Origin: Corella eumyota
Taxonomy: Eukaryota; Chordata; Ascidiacea; Phlebobranchia; Corellidae
DNA length: 64,000 nt
Direction: 5' to 3'
Assembly (NCBI GenBank): GCA_963082875.1
Contig: OY720102.1
Location: 4,092,001 to 4,156,000, forward strand
Position 1 is the stretch's first letter, and each line of letters starts with the position of its first letter. The notes beneath the pieces are model-generated. The model made no database searches. It was not told where the DNA came from and saw nothing but the letters and a program-made list of their open reading frames with translations. Shown here one piece after another: positions 36,261 to 49,100 of this stretch. The position numbers were made by a program, and so were the translations under genes.

Positions 36261-39200
36261 TTACAAATTACGGCATTCCATAAATTGCAATTTTTTATCA
36301 GAATTAAGGTAGTTTCTGCAGGATGTAAAGTGTTTCTTAGAACTTGCATAATCCCCCTAAAATAAAAACTAACAAGTTTTTTATCTGTAGCATCAAGTGA
36401 TTTTACAAAAATACAATTAACATGGTCTTACCAAGGCAGCATATGCAGAAGCAGTTATGTAATGAAATTCTGGGGTATCAGAATTCGTTTCAATCAACTG
36501 ATTCATTATTTCCAATGCATCATCATATTCAGATGAGAAGGAGAGAAAGTCTGAAAGAATTGCGAGAAGAAGGTCCTGATTCTCTTCTGTGGAATGACCC
36601 AAAGACAGAAGAAGGCAATCTACAGCCTATATATTAACAGACAAGTTGAAAATCTACTATGGTACATGAATATATGATAAATTGTATGAAAGTTACCTTT
36701 GGCATATCTCCTGAATATTTCCAGTGATATGCAGACAATAATGAAGAAATCCATGAAACTTTTTCATTAGCTTCATGTCCGTAGGAATCAGTTACAAATG
36801 AACTTAGTGACTAAGTTTTGAAGTCAAAAATATTTTATTATCTGTTTTTTAATTGAGGAACTTAAAAATAAAATATAATACAAACCTCTAATCCGTTTGG
36901 AACAGCAATCGATGTCAGTTTGGCTCTGTTGATAATACTGTTCAGTTTGGAGACCCCATAAATAGAAGGTATGCTCTCTAGTTCACATTCCATCACTTGA
37001 TAAGGTTGCATAACACTAAACCTAAAAACGATATTTTATCAATTGTGTGTATGTACTAAACTTAAGTACAATTTACGGGAATTATACATTATGGCATTTT
37101 AACACTTGATGAGAAAATTTGGTAAAAAAACTTACTTCGAAAAAGGTGGGTTAGAGCTAAACGGAGACTCATATTGAAGCAGGCTATCCTCTAATTCCGA
37201 ACAATTTATTTCTTCAACATTTGGCCTAAAATTGAATTTAAAAAAATTTAAACACATATCTTAATAAAAAAAATAAGGAGTTACAAAAATACTCACCCGG
37301 AGTCCTTTATTCCGAGTTTGGTTGATGCTTTACTCACTAAATCACCCAACGAGTTTTTCATTTCGGATAATTTTTCCATTAATTTTTGTGCCGACATTAA
37401 TTTGGTGTCCAACTAAGAATATAAAAAAATATTTTTAATAATAACTTAATACATAAGTCATTAAACAAAAAATATATTAGTGAAAGATTTTTCAAATTGA
37501 ATTAATTAACTATACCTCATCACTTTCAGCATTCATCAAATCTTTTATAACATCATCAGCATTCTTCATTAAATCACTCACTCCTTCTTCCTTCAATAAT
37601 TTCAAGTTATCCTCATCTTTATCAAATTTTATCGCATTGTGATCAGTGGACACATTTTCCTAAAAAAAATTTGAACAATTGCATTTAAAAATTTTTTGGT
37701 GATTTTAAAAAAAATTAATAAAATTTTGATTCTCTTTTTACCAGGCTGTCCATAAATGTCTTCACATCTTTCTTTAATTTCTCCTGCCTTAAATTATGGC
37801 ATTTCACTATCAGCAGAGCATGAAAGGCTTCTTTATATTGAGGATGAAGTACCATTGCATAATTATAAAACTCGATTGAACCGGTTATATTATCCTGAGC
37901 TTGTAAGCTATTCCCCATGCTTAAGTAAGTGGCAGGCTATGGATAAAAATGGATTGCATTAAATGTTGGTATTTAAATTGTTTAGTATGTGTACACTACC
38001 TCTGAATTGTTAACTCTTAATGCATAGATAAGAAGGTTAACCGAGTCTTGCAGTTTACCCACGCGGTACCTTAATAAAAAAAATAAACAATATAATCACA
38101 AATCAAAATACAAAGTTAGATAAGGTATAAGAATTTAAAAAAATATTAAAAAGTATTCTTTCAGAAAAATAGAATGTACTTATAAGAATTAAACATAAAA
38201 ATCTCAGATTTTAAAATTTCTTTTTATATAGACATTTTAGACAAATAACTTACATGATATTAGCTAGACTGACAAGTGGTATATCAGAATGTTGAGTTGG
38301 AACGTGAAGCAAACATCTTCTCAGACATTCCATTCCGTTCTTATTATCACCATTCACCCTCCAGAATAAACCAGCAAGATTGTACAACACCCAGAGATGG
38401 TCGTTATCCTAAAAAAATTATAAAAACCCCATTCTCATCATGCTTAGTACCTTATTATGAATTTTATAAAAAAAAGGGTCGAAAAAGCTGATATTTACTC
38501 CTTGTTTTATTGCTTTTCTTATTCCAGTTGTTATTCTCTGTCCCAGGTCATTGGGCCACACTCTTCCTTCATTTACATGCATCAATAACATCTTGAATAA
38601 AATTACAATTTTAAACTTAAACTTTAGAAAAATAGAAGCTACCTTTTAGTTGATAAAATTAATGAAATAAAACTGCTTACCCGATTTTGATAACTATCTT
38701 GCTTGTGCATTACTTCGGAATTTCGGGATACTAGACCAGGGTAGTCATCGTAACCAGTGCTCTCTACCTCCTCCAAATGGACACAATCAGGTGGGGCCCA
38801 GGGCATTGGGTGCATTTCCCCAACAGCTACCCCGACGTAAGTTGTCAACAACTTGCGAACCCTGTTTTTTAAAATAAAATTTAAATTAGTCAGGGCATTT
38901 TATGTTAATTTAAGTTAAAAAATAATAAACAAATCACTTACTCAAATCCTCTGGTCTCTGGGTCAATATAAGCTGAAGGGAATTCATCCCAAAGAGGATA
39001 TTGATCCAAGTAATCCTGGCATGCTTCATCAGGTGGCCAATTGGGATCCTAAATTAATTAATTTTTTTTTTTATCTTAATTTCTTAACTCTCTTAGTTAT
39101 AGACAGTTGCTATATAAATTTTGCAATATTATTGACTATAAGGTTTTTGCATACATTTTAATGTTAAAAGTAAACAACTTACAGTCCAGTCATACACTGG

Positions 39201-42200
39201 AGTTCTCTTAGTTTCCTCTTTTTCTGCTGAATCATGGTCATCTGTTTTATCAACCTTTAACAAAGTAAATAATTAGACCAATTAAACTTCATTAAGCAAA
39301 GACTTAGGTTAACTTAAAAATGAATTTTTACCTGTTTTTCTTCAGTGCTTTCTGCTTTTAATTTAGTATCTTTTACATCATCTTTTATTTCAGTTTCTTT
39401 ATTGTTCTCATTAATTTCGGTCCCTTTAGAATCTTGTTCTATAACATTTTCGTTTCCATCAACATTTAAACTTAAATTCTCTTTAATATTGGTATCATCA
39501 TTCTGTTGAAAAAAATTTTAAATACAATATTTTGAATGCTATTTAATTATATTGACCGGCAGCGTGGTGTAGCGGTAAGAACACTTGCCACACCACACAT
39601 GAGGTCGTGGGTTCAATCCCCACTGATCTCATGCTGTAGCGCCCTTGAGTAAGGCGCTATAAACGGTGTGAACTCCTGCTGAGCCAGCACTTAATCAGCA
39701 GTATAATTATCGGACAATTATAATCTATATAAGATCCCAAACTGCCACAGGGAACTCAAGACTGGGTCAGAGTAACTGATGTTGCTCTATGTTTAAGTCG
39801 CGCATTCGACTTTCCTACATCAAGGATAAAGATATACCCGAAAAAAAAATGTAAAAATTAAATCAAAAACTTACAGAACTATGGGAAGTTATAGGGGTAG
39901 CGGGGATAAGATTATATTGTTGTTGTTTATTATTTGACTCCTCATTTTTCTTAACTTTACCAGAACCCTGGCTTGGAATGTTACAAACTAAAACCGAGCC
40001 ACTTTTGTTGGCCTTTACCTGACATTTGTGATCTAAAACACAAAATAATATAATAAAAAGTAAAAAAATAGGTGGGGAAAAATTAGTTGACTTTTACTTA
40101 TTTAATTTTGGGTTTTCACTGATTGACTTGTATAGAACACAGTTTTGCATAGAATTCATTGACCCATGATTTTTGAATATTAACCACACAAAACTTTTTA
40201 AAATAACTATTTTTAGCAACTTGGTTTAAAAAAAAATTTCCAAAATACGAAACTAAATACATACCATTGTAAAAACCTTCAGAAATAATATACTACAGAA
40301 TTTTAAAAATGTAAATTAAAAAAAAAACTTGACTTACTAAATGTTCCTTCCTTAATTTTCTGATGTTCGAAATATAAATTTTGATCGATTTGAAGTTTAG
40401 GAGAAAGTGGCATGGAATTAAATTTGGTTTGTTGTTGAATGAAAGCCTCGTGTTTAACTTTATATTCTTGCAACTCTTTCAATGTCCTTTGTAAACTTTC
40501 ATGTTGTTTTTCCAATTTCTCCTAAAAAAAATATATATATAAAGAAAAATAAAATTAGGAAATTAAAAAAGTAACTTAAAAAATTTAAGACAAAAATTCT
40601 ACTTAAAGAAAATTAAATAAATTTTAAGAAAATATAATTTTATATTTCTAAAACTTTTACAAATATATTGCTTAACAATATTAAAATTAAATTTCCAAAT
40701 CTCATATAAAGTTAAAACCGAAACATATAATTTAAACGGAAAGTAATCCAAATAAATGAGATTAATAAATAAAATCAAGTGGCAATTTAAAATCAAAAGT
40801 AGTAATTACTTTTGTAAAGAAACTCATATTGATTTAATAACACTTTACAATTCACAACATTATTAATTTTTTTTCACCAACACATTTTCAGTATACCTGT
40901 AATTTGAATTGACATTTGACTGCAGCTAATCTCATAATACATGCTTGGAATTGAGGTTGTGCCTTCAACGTTTGTTCATAATAGTTAATCGAGACATTGT
41001 ATTCACCCAAAACCTTGAATAACAAAAGATTTTTAAATATACCAACCTCAATATTTAACCTTATAAAAAACAAGTTTTTTGTACTCACTGCATACATATT
41101 TGCCAGTGCAAAATAATTGATGTTAAATTCGTCAGATAGTTCAATTGCGTGATGAAGAACAACTGTGGCATTTAAAGTGTAGTGAGCCCTGTAACATACA
41201 TCAAAATACTTGCATTAAATGTATAAGAAATATTTATAATGATGGTATGTGTAGCACTATTAAATAAATTTCATGGATAAAATTCTGTCACGTCAAAAAA
41301 AATCATAATTTTTTTTTAAAGCAGAAAAAATTACATGAACAACAGAATCTTAAACTTGAAGGCCAAACAAATACAAAAAATACTCTCTAGAACATAAAGT
41401 TAATATAATAGAGGAAATAAAAATCAGTTGTTTAGTGATATCAACATCAACAATATTACTAACACTAATACAATGAGACCATTTATTACTCATGCTTGAG
41501 CAGACTATTATTAAAGCAAACCGTTATGTTCTTAGTATATGAAACATAATGGAATTTGAGTGATTAAAAAAATAACCCAAACAGGAAGTTATAACTTTCA
41601 TATTAATAGTTTCAATAGTGTTTTTTACACAAGGAAATGGGGTAAAAATTATTTAAACAAAATTTTTTTTTTAATATTAACATATGTTGACGCTTAAATC
41701 TAATAACGACTTTAACACAAAACATTAGCTACATAAAAATTTGAGGATTTACTTGTGTAGGATATTTGCCAAGTTTACTAGAGCGACATCTTTGCTTTTT
41801 TCTGGTGAAAAATGAAGAGCACGTCTTACACATTCGATTCCTTGATTCACATTGCCTTGCATTCTCCAATAAAATGAAGCAAGATTATACAAAACCCAGC
41901 TAGTATTGTTCTAAAAAAATTAATCTTAAAAAGGCCATGTTGGAAAATGCAAAAAAATGTTGCCAAAAAAAAACTCAAAAATTTTTGTGGATTTTTAAGA
42001 TTATTTTAAAGAAGTTGATTAAAATTTTTACCTTTTGTAAAGCCCTGTGTATAGCAGTTGCGGCAGGAGCGGAATCTTTTAGAAAATCCAGAGTGGATTT
42101 TAGAGCAGCCATTGGTTGGTCAGAAAGAAAACTTCTATGCTGGACACCCTTAAAAAATAAATAAATTACATATTAAAAATACAAAGTTTAAAAAATCACA

Positions 42201-43113
42201 AAAGTGATACAATAGGCCTACTATATACAATGTAATTTTATTAACCTCTAGATGATCATAAGAGTAAATGCTGTATGGCAAATCGTATGCAGCAGTACAA
42301 TTCGGTTCAATAAAAGTTGAATCATTATCTTCTATTGTAATATAGTCGTCAACCTAAAAAAAGGAAATTACAACTAAAAATCTACAGCAATTGTATAGGC
42401 CTACCCTATAGTTAACTTTAAATATTTTTTGATGGATGATTTTAAAAGGTTGAGGTACCTCAATGTTTTTGTGGTCCAAGGGTAAAACTGAGCTGATAAA
42501 TAAATCATAATCTTGCAATGGTTTACCTAAAAGCAAAACATTTTTCTTAATTATGGCAACTCATTTTTGCTATTACACACTCAATGCATAAAAATATATA
42601 TCACATTTTAGAGATACACTAATTTTTTTGGTCAGATTTACCAGCAGTTTTGCAGTCTATGTCATCTCTGTAATGTCGGGTCTCAAGGTGTGTATCTTTA
42701 TCCTCGTTTGCCTCGATGACCTCCTGTTCTTTTAAAAGTTTTGCCTTTGTAACCTATTTTACAAAAGAAAAAAATGTTATTTAAAATAATTAATATTACA
42801 TTACTTTGATCTTATTTTAAACATTTTATGAAGAAATAATTAAATTATAACATTAATTTACTTTCAAATAATCATGAATAGTTTCTTGTTTCATAAAAGA
42901 AACTAAATCATCAGATTGCCTCATCGCAAAAGGTGATTCAAGCTGTAAAAAAAAGAAAAGTAGTAAATTATCAAAAATTATCATAATTCCCAAAATAGAT
43001 TGGTTTTCTATTACCTGTTGTTGAATTCTGCCATCTTCAGTAACAACCCAGTGTGTAATAGCTTGGGTTTTTAAACATAAAAGAAAGATATTTAACAACA
43101 CTACATATAGCAT
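36261..43113 (-). CDS. TTC17: TTC17 ortholog (tetratricopeptide repeat protein 17), many exons
   Basis: The start Met is at 43113 (MLYVVLLNIFLLCLKTQA, a signal peptide), followed by THWVVTEDGRIQQQ, a near-exact match to the start of vertebrate TTC17. Next come an MRQSDDLVSFMKQE segment and DYITIED (42330). The first TPR cluster is SWVLYNLASFYWR, ALVNLANILHKA, ANMYAVLGEYNVSI (41912-40893). A coiled coil follows (EKLEKQHESLQRTLKELQEY, 40500). An acidic, poorly conserved linker spans 39900-39330. The second TPR cluster is LWVLYNLAGLFWRVNGD and PLVSLANIM (38410-38253). The C-terminal TPRs end at the stop 36261-36263. Human TTC17 is linked to actin organisation and ciliogenesis. About 24 exons are visible. 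A SINE sits in the linker intron (39556). It is convergent with the aldolase gene and 235 bp downstream of the zinc-finger gene. Confidence 0.92.
39556..39849 (+). mobile_element. tRNA-derived SINE, copy 4 (in TTC17 intron)
   Basis: The cleanest copy. Head CCGGCAGCGTGGTGTAGCGG, A box around GTGTAGCGGTAAGAAC, B box GGGTTCAATCCCC. A body of about 200 bp follows, then the tail CAAGGATAAAGATATA and a short A-run. Inserted in antisense to TTC17. Confidence 0.88.
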
Positions 43114-43348
43114 TTTAACATGTCTAAAAAAAACGAATAAATAATTTAGTTATTGAAATATCAAGTAATATGTAACCAAAACAATTGCCTAAATACCCTA
43201 AACAATATAAATAACCTAAACAATAGTGTAAACAAATTAATAATTTAACAACATCCACCACTCAATCATAAAAATATTAAACACTAGTTTTACAAACAAA
43301 ACCGACACCAGAAATGAAGTGAATTGCAACACATTTAACATACAAACA

Positions 43349-44641
43349 CTATTGTTGAGTTTTAACAGACTTTAATTTATTATGACTGTGCGTTTTTAAA
43401 TGAGATTTTAAATAGTCAGCACGACTAAAACATTTTGAGCAAACTTCGCACGAAAAAGGTTTTTCCCCACTGTGAATTCTGGAATGCGTCTTCAGATTGC
43501 CTGGAAAGCGAAAAGATTTTCCACAAACGTCACAGTGGTATGGCATTTCTTCGTTGTGTGTAGTTGAATGTTTTTTAAGGTCACCTGCATGCTTGAAAGC
43601 CCTTGAACACATTGTACACAGGAAAGGCCTGTCTGTCGAATGACTTCGAAGATGAGTTTTAAGATTGCTCGAGTGACTGAAACGCTTTTTACAAATGTGA
43701 CATTCATGAGGTTTTTCGCCGGAGTGAATTCTGTAATGATATTTTAAAGCACATGCCTGGTAGAACATCTTAAAACATACAGGACACTTGTGCGTTTTTT
43801 CTGACTTCTCCTCGATTGAATTTTCATCATTATGTGTTTTTAAATGTTTATTTAAATTCCCGGAATGTAAAAATCGCTTCTTGCAAACTTCGCATTCAAA
43901 CGGTTTTTCACCTGTATGCGTTCTTACATGAAGTTCCAAATTGCATTTATGTTTAAAAGTTTTGGCGCAAGTTTTGCACGGAAATGGCCTCTCATCAGTA
44001 TGTGTTCGCCAGTGCGTGCCCAAAGTTCCCGCACGCTTAAAACTTTTTTCGCAAATCAAACATTGATATGGTCTGTCTACTGAATGTGTTCGCAAATGAC
44101 TTGTAAGACTTCCAGGATTATTAAACCCTTTAAAACAGACATCACACTTGTAGGGTCTCTCATCGGTGTGTATAAACAAATGACGTTGCAATGCAGTTTT
44201 AGAACCAAAATTTTTATGACAAACTGCACAACTTTTGTTTTTGTTAAGTTTCGTGCTTACCGCATCTAGAATTTCGTCTATTTTTTCAATTTTTGATAAA
44301 ACCTGTTCTGTTTCGTTATCTGGGTCTGAAACAATATCGTCAATGTCAAAACTTGTATTATTATTCCAGTTTATTTCGTCTATTGGAAGACTTGCTTCTA
44401 TAATTTTCAAATTTGCCACCTCGGAAATTTTGGATATAATCTCAGATTTTTCTTTATCAGTTGAGTTTGCCTGGTCTATTTCTATCTTGACATCACTACT
44501 AGTAACTTTCAATGGGTCAGAATCATCAAACTCTACTAACACAATCTCTGGCTCCATATTATGTTTAATAATATGAGAAATTTCGATCACTTTATCCGAA
44601 ACAGACGTCATGTTTACAGTTTTCCTATTTGTGGATAACAT
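43349..44641 (-). CDS. C2H2 zinc-finger protein, ten fingers, single exon
   Basis: 430 aa with no intron. Residues 1-130 are acidic and Ser/Ile-rich without a recognised domain; there is no SCAN, KRAB or ZAD. Residues about 135-415 contain ten C2H2 fingers, from CAVCHKNFGSKTALQRHLFIH-type units to CEVCSKCF. They are linked by TGEKPF-like linkers with variants (TDERPY, SVDRPY, STDRPF, NEEMPY); a longer gap separates fingers five and six (NDENSIEEKSEKTHK). The C-terminus is basic (LKSVKTQQ). It is likely a nuclear DNA-binding regulator, but no ortholog is recognised. The first Met is taken; Met11 (44611, MTSVSDK) is an alternative start. The TTC17 start lies 235 bp downstream on the same strand. 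Confidence 0.9.
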   Translation of the reverse strand: MLSTNRKTVNMTSVSDKVIEISHIIKHNMEPEIVLVEFDDSDPLKVTSSDVKIEIDQANSTDKEKSEIISKISEVANLKIIEASLPIDEINWNNNTSFDIDDIVSDPDNETEQVLSKIEKIDEILDAVSTKLNKNKSCAVCHKNFGSKTALQRHLFIHTDERPYKCDVCFKGFNNPGSLTSHLRTHSVDRPYQCLICEKSFKRAGTLGTHWRTHTDERPFPCKTCAKTFKHKCNLELHVRTHTGEKPFECEVCKKRFLHSGNLNKHLKTHNDENSIEEKSEKTHKCPVCFKMFYQACALKYHYRIHSGEKPHECHICKKRFSHSSNLKTHLRSHSTDRPFLCTMCSRAFKHAGDLKKHSTTHNEEMPYHCDVCGKSFRFPGNLKTHSRIHSGEKPFSCEVCSKCFSRADYLKSHLKTHSHNKLKSVKTQQ

Positions 44642-46163
44642 TAAAATGCGGAGTCGATATGAAACAAGCGGAATCTACGGGTGATACATCGCGGAACACG
44701 GTATAGTTGCGGAGTCGGTAATTCATAAAAGCTTTAGGATAAAATACAATGCTGACCTTAATATTTAATTTTAATGCACCTAAAATGTTTAAATTTTTTG
44801 GTTTTACAATATTTGATTATTAAGAAACACAGAGGCATTAATTTTAGTTAAGGTCTTACGGAGACTTCACGAAGTGTATTATAATGTCCTGAAGAAAAGA
44901 CCTAGAATTTAACCAACCAAAGCAAAACTTTTTATAAACTTTAATTCATAGGCTTCTATTATTCTAAATAAATAAAAATTTAGTTGCCTTGTCAAATAAT
45001 TTAAGAGCAGCTATATAATTTTAACACCGGCAGCGTGGTGTAGTGGTAAGAACAATTGCTACACCACCATGAGGTCGTGGGTTCAATCCCCACTGATCTC
45101 ATGCTGTAGCGCCCTTGAGTAAGGCGATATAAACGGTATGAACTCCTGCTGACCCAGTACTTAATCAGCAGCATAATTACCGGGCAATTATAATCTATAA
45201 TATCCCAAACTGCCACAGGTAACTCGAAACTGGGTCGAAATAACTTATGTTATTTTATGTTTAAGTCGCAAATTCGACTTTCCCACATCGAGGATAAAGA
45301 TATATACAAAAAAAAATTTAAAAACATAAAAAGAACAGAAAAGTTGTATGTAAATTACAATCTTGTTTAATAAATAATAACACGCACATCCCCTTTACTG
45401 CACAATAATGATTTTAACCTAATCATTTAAGAAATAAATAAAGCAATAAAAAATAACACAACAATTAAGGCTGTCTTTGTCTTTGATTTGTTAAAGTTTT
45501 AATAAGGTCACAAAATCTCAAAAGTATTAGGCGGATCAAAACTCAGCAGCTAATTGCACGTTTAGTCAAATAAACAAAAGGAACAAAAATATGAGAAACC
45601 CAGTAAGATGGATAGTAAAATCTACAGAACTGCATCATCGAAAAAAACAAGTTAAACGTTTTAGTGTAGACTTTATATTACTATTTAACTTATATAAACG
45701 AAACAAGTTTTGAATGAAGTGATTATTTTAAGCAATAATAAGTTAATAAAAACAATAAGGAAACATAAAAATTAAAATAAAAGAAAAAGAAAACGTACTT
45801 GTGTAATAGGAGTAAGAAAAATGTGTTAAAAATTCCCAAAAAGGTTAGGCCTGTGTCTTATACAATCTATCGCTACGCTTTGTAGGAAAGTTCCTATTTA
45901 CTTAATCTATCTACCAGTTCCAGCGCCAAGCCTTTGGCAAACGCGTTGTCGTATTTGTCAAATAAAAACCAACCAAAAATAACGCAGGATTTCTTTTCAA
46001 ATCAAAGTCCCGTGCATATTTCGTTACGTCATTGAACAAATAGTTAGAAGTATGCGAGAAGGATCTAAGTTGTTGCGTCACTTGGTCATCAGACTTTACA
46101 GGTAGTGTTGTTTTAAACAGCCTTATTCAGGCGACAAGTTAACACTGGGATTAATTAAACCGA
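44642..46163. other. Intergenic, zinc-finger gene / PH-PDZ gene
   Basis: Holds the zinc-finger gene 5' flank, one SINE and the 3' flank of the PH-PDZ gene. No further coding or RNA signal was recognised. Confidence 0.5.
45027..45319 (+). mobile_element. tRNA-derived SINE, copy 5 (intergenic)
   Basis: Complete copy with CCGGCAGCGTGGTGTAGTGG head, GGGTTCAATCCCC B box and ATCGAGGATAAAGATATA tail followed by an A-run. It differs from copy 4 at scattered positions only. Confidence 0.87.
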
Positions 46164-49100
46164 TCACGTGAATTTAAAATGTCGGGGGGATTCGATAGGT
46201 TTATTGAATGATTTAATTCCACCTAAAACAACAAAAAAACCATGATAAAAGAAAGTTAAAATAACTTTTTACTTTTTTCCTATATTACCACGCCTAAATT
46301 TTCTTTGTTCGTTTATTAAACAGGGCGTGTGTCATTCTATATATATAAAATAACTTGTATAAAACGTGAGTTATTGCTAACCTTGTTTTAGTATTGATGA
46401 TTTTTCTATATCTGCTTCGACGTTAATATAATCTGGACTTTGCTGTTGGGCCTTTAATAAAGTCTTCGGATCTTCGTCCTCGCTTATTCTAAAACAAAAC
46501 AGATGTTAATTGGGTAAACAAAATACTTTGTTTGTAAATACTAGATAGACATTTTACCATATTCTTTTTTTTAGGTCTAATATAATTATAAAATGACATT
46601 ATTGTAAAGGAATGTTTAAAATAGTAATGTTAATGACATTGTGTTCTCTGTATTAAATGGGTAACTATATTGGATCCGTGTTTAGCATGACATTTAAACA
46701 ACGCACATAATTTTATTTGCTTATTCTGAAGGCAAAAGGGGCGTGGGCGGACATTTCAAAGTGAGAAATCGACATATGGCGTTTAGTTACACAATACCCA
46801 GTACGCCATTTCGTTAGAGTTTAATATAATATAGAATGGCAAATGTTATGAATAATGCATTTTTCTACAACGTGGGTTGGTGGATCTCGAAAAACAAACA
46901 AAACACCGTAACGGAATGGTAAAAATAAAATATCGGAAAACAACAAAATGTTAAGTTTGCATCTTTATGGGTAATTCAATCTTTTAGTTATTGGAGCGTA
47001 GTAAAATGCATACTTGACGATTTTTTTCGAGCAATTAATTTTTCGAGTTGTTTTTTTAAACTCTAGCCTCACGAATAATGTAAAAAAATGTTTCAAATAT
47101 TTTGTACTATATAAAAGTTTGTGGCATATAAAAAATTCTTAGGCTATAAGTATTTTAATATACAAAATATAAATAGTAGTAAACCTTTATGGCCTATGTT
47201 AAAGCTTCGCTTTAAATTCCATATTGGTGTACAAATATTTAAGTTAAATCATTTTAAAAACTTACGATTTTTTGTGTCTTGTTCTTAACACTAAGGTAAC
47301 AGTATCTTGAGAATTCCGGACAATTTCGCTTAACATTCCTACGCTGGTCACTCGTCGCCCATTGGCTGACACGATTTCGTCACATGGTTTGACGGTGCCC
47401 AACCGCAGGGCAGGACCACCTTCCAGGACACGGTTTACTACGACGCAACCGTCGTGATGTGGGATTACAGTGATTCCTATACCTAAAAGCAGGGGGTAAT
47501 GAATACTACTATTTCTTGTCTATGGTAAAAAAGGTTGGCAACTACAAATAAATAAAACAATTGGAGTTATAAAATATGTCGAAGCGTGGCATAGTAGTTA
47601 AGGAAGTGTTTTTTTGTGTAGGAGCAAAGGTTCGATCGCCACTGCCTTTAAGGTTAATTAACTAATAAGTCTTTAAAATTAACTTACCTATGCCACTGTT
47701 TCGGTTATTCGGTAGCTCTACAGTTCTACATCCTTTTGGCACTCTTTGTTTTTTCTCGCTTACATAATGATTTTCGGGTCGACAACTTTCAGTTCGTTTA
47801 GTATTTACTTGCAAGCGGTACACAGCTTTCTCGGCGGCTTCAATACTGTTATTGATGTATTTGTATCTTAAGATATCTTGGCGGTTCTGTAAGAACAAGA
47901 ATATACAATTAACTATGTGGAATTGTGGTTTCTCGTACTTTTATCCTTCTAACCCATTTAACCTTTGCGGTTGAATATCATTAAAGGATTTCTTTATGTC
48001 TTTAAAATTCCCAAGTTGCTTAGTGTGGTATTGTAAGTCAAAGCGCATTAACCAAAGCGTGCTTACATGCCACACTTTTCTAATCTAATCTGATGATAAT
48101 AAATATTCTCATGGAATTAGTGGATTACATGAAATAATACCTCTACAATGATTATAATGAGATCCAACAGAAAACAAACCCGCAATATTAAAGAGTGTTT
48201 CACCAACAACATCCGATGCAAATTAGCCTTATTATTTAAAACAAATTTTTTTTTGGCAATGTGATGACATTTAAAATGCATAAATGACTTGTTTACCCCA
48301 TTTTGTATACATTTCTTATGTCTGCGGTCGTACACCTAAATGTTCTCAATCAAAATCGAATCAGTTTTCAATTCCTCGAAAAGCAGCAATTCGATTCGGT
48401 TCCCCCCAAAATATTACATGATAGTGTTATTAACCAAATGCGCCGTGAAATTTGATATCAACAAAACACTTGTTAAGTTCGATCGCTTGTTTTTTTTGAA
48501 CGAGGTTTGAGAAAGGCGCTTTGCCGAAGACATGGCACTTTGTTTATTTTTTTGATCTTAGTTTAACGTCTCTTAAACGTACGCATGGCATCTGACATTT
48601 TGCCGATAAAAATAAAAACTTGGCCGAGCAATTTTCGAAAATTTTGCATGATTGCTTTGTTTACGAGGCATTTAGAATAATAACAGTTAGCTTAAACTTA
48701 AAACAAAACCCTCTAGAGTATAAGTTTACTATATATGACATCTAACTAACCGCATAACCAACAACCATGCAATATATTAATATAAAATAAAATTAGGTAC
48801 TCGGTTAATTTTTAAATCTTAAATTTTCAAAGCAAGTTTTAAATATTTCTACGAACATTAGAAGTTATTCTTTTTGTCGGGCAGAAGATTAAAACCGCGA
48901 TACGCTTTATCGACGAATTTGTTTGGTGACATATTAGACGCATAATCATATAGAAAAATAAACATTATTTTCTCCCCCTTCTTACACATAAACTATGTCA
49001 CGAAACCTGTGCTTTACAATGGCCCGCGGGGCCTCGATAACCAAGTCACGCATTAAGATGAAGTCATGGCGCTCTTTCGACTGCGCGGAAAGGTTAAATA

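Noticed and set aside
39556-39630. Possible functional tRNA gene
   Set aside because: The A and B boxes belong to a SINE head repeated six times; the arms do not pair well enough for a tRNA.
43114-43348. Operon between the zinc-finger gene and TTC17
   Set aside because: The 235-bp gap between stop and start is longer than typical tunicate operon spacers, and no trans-splice acceptor was evident before the TTC17 start.
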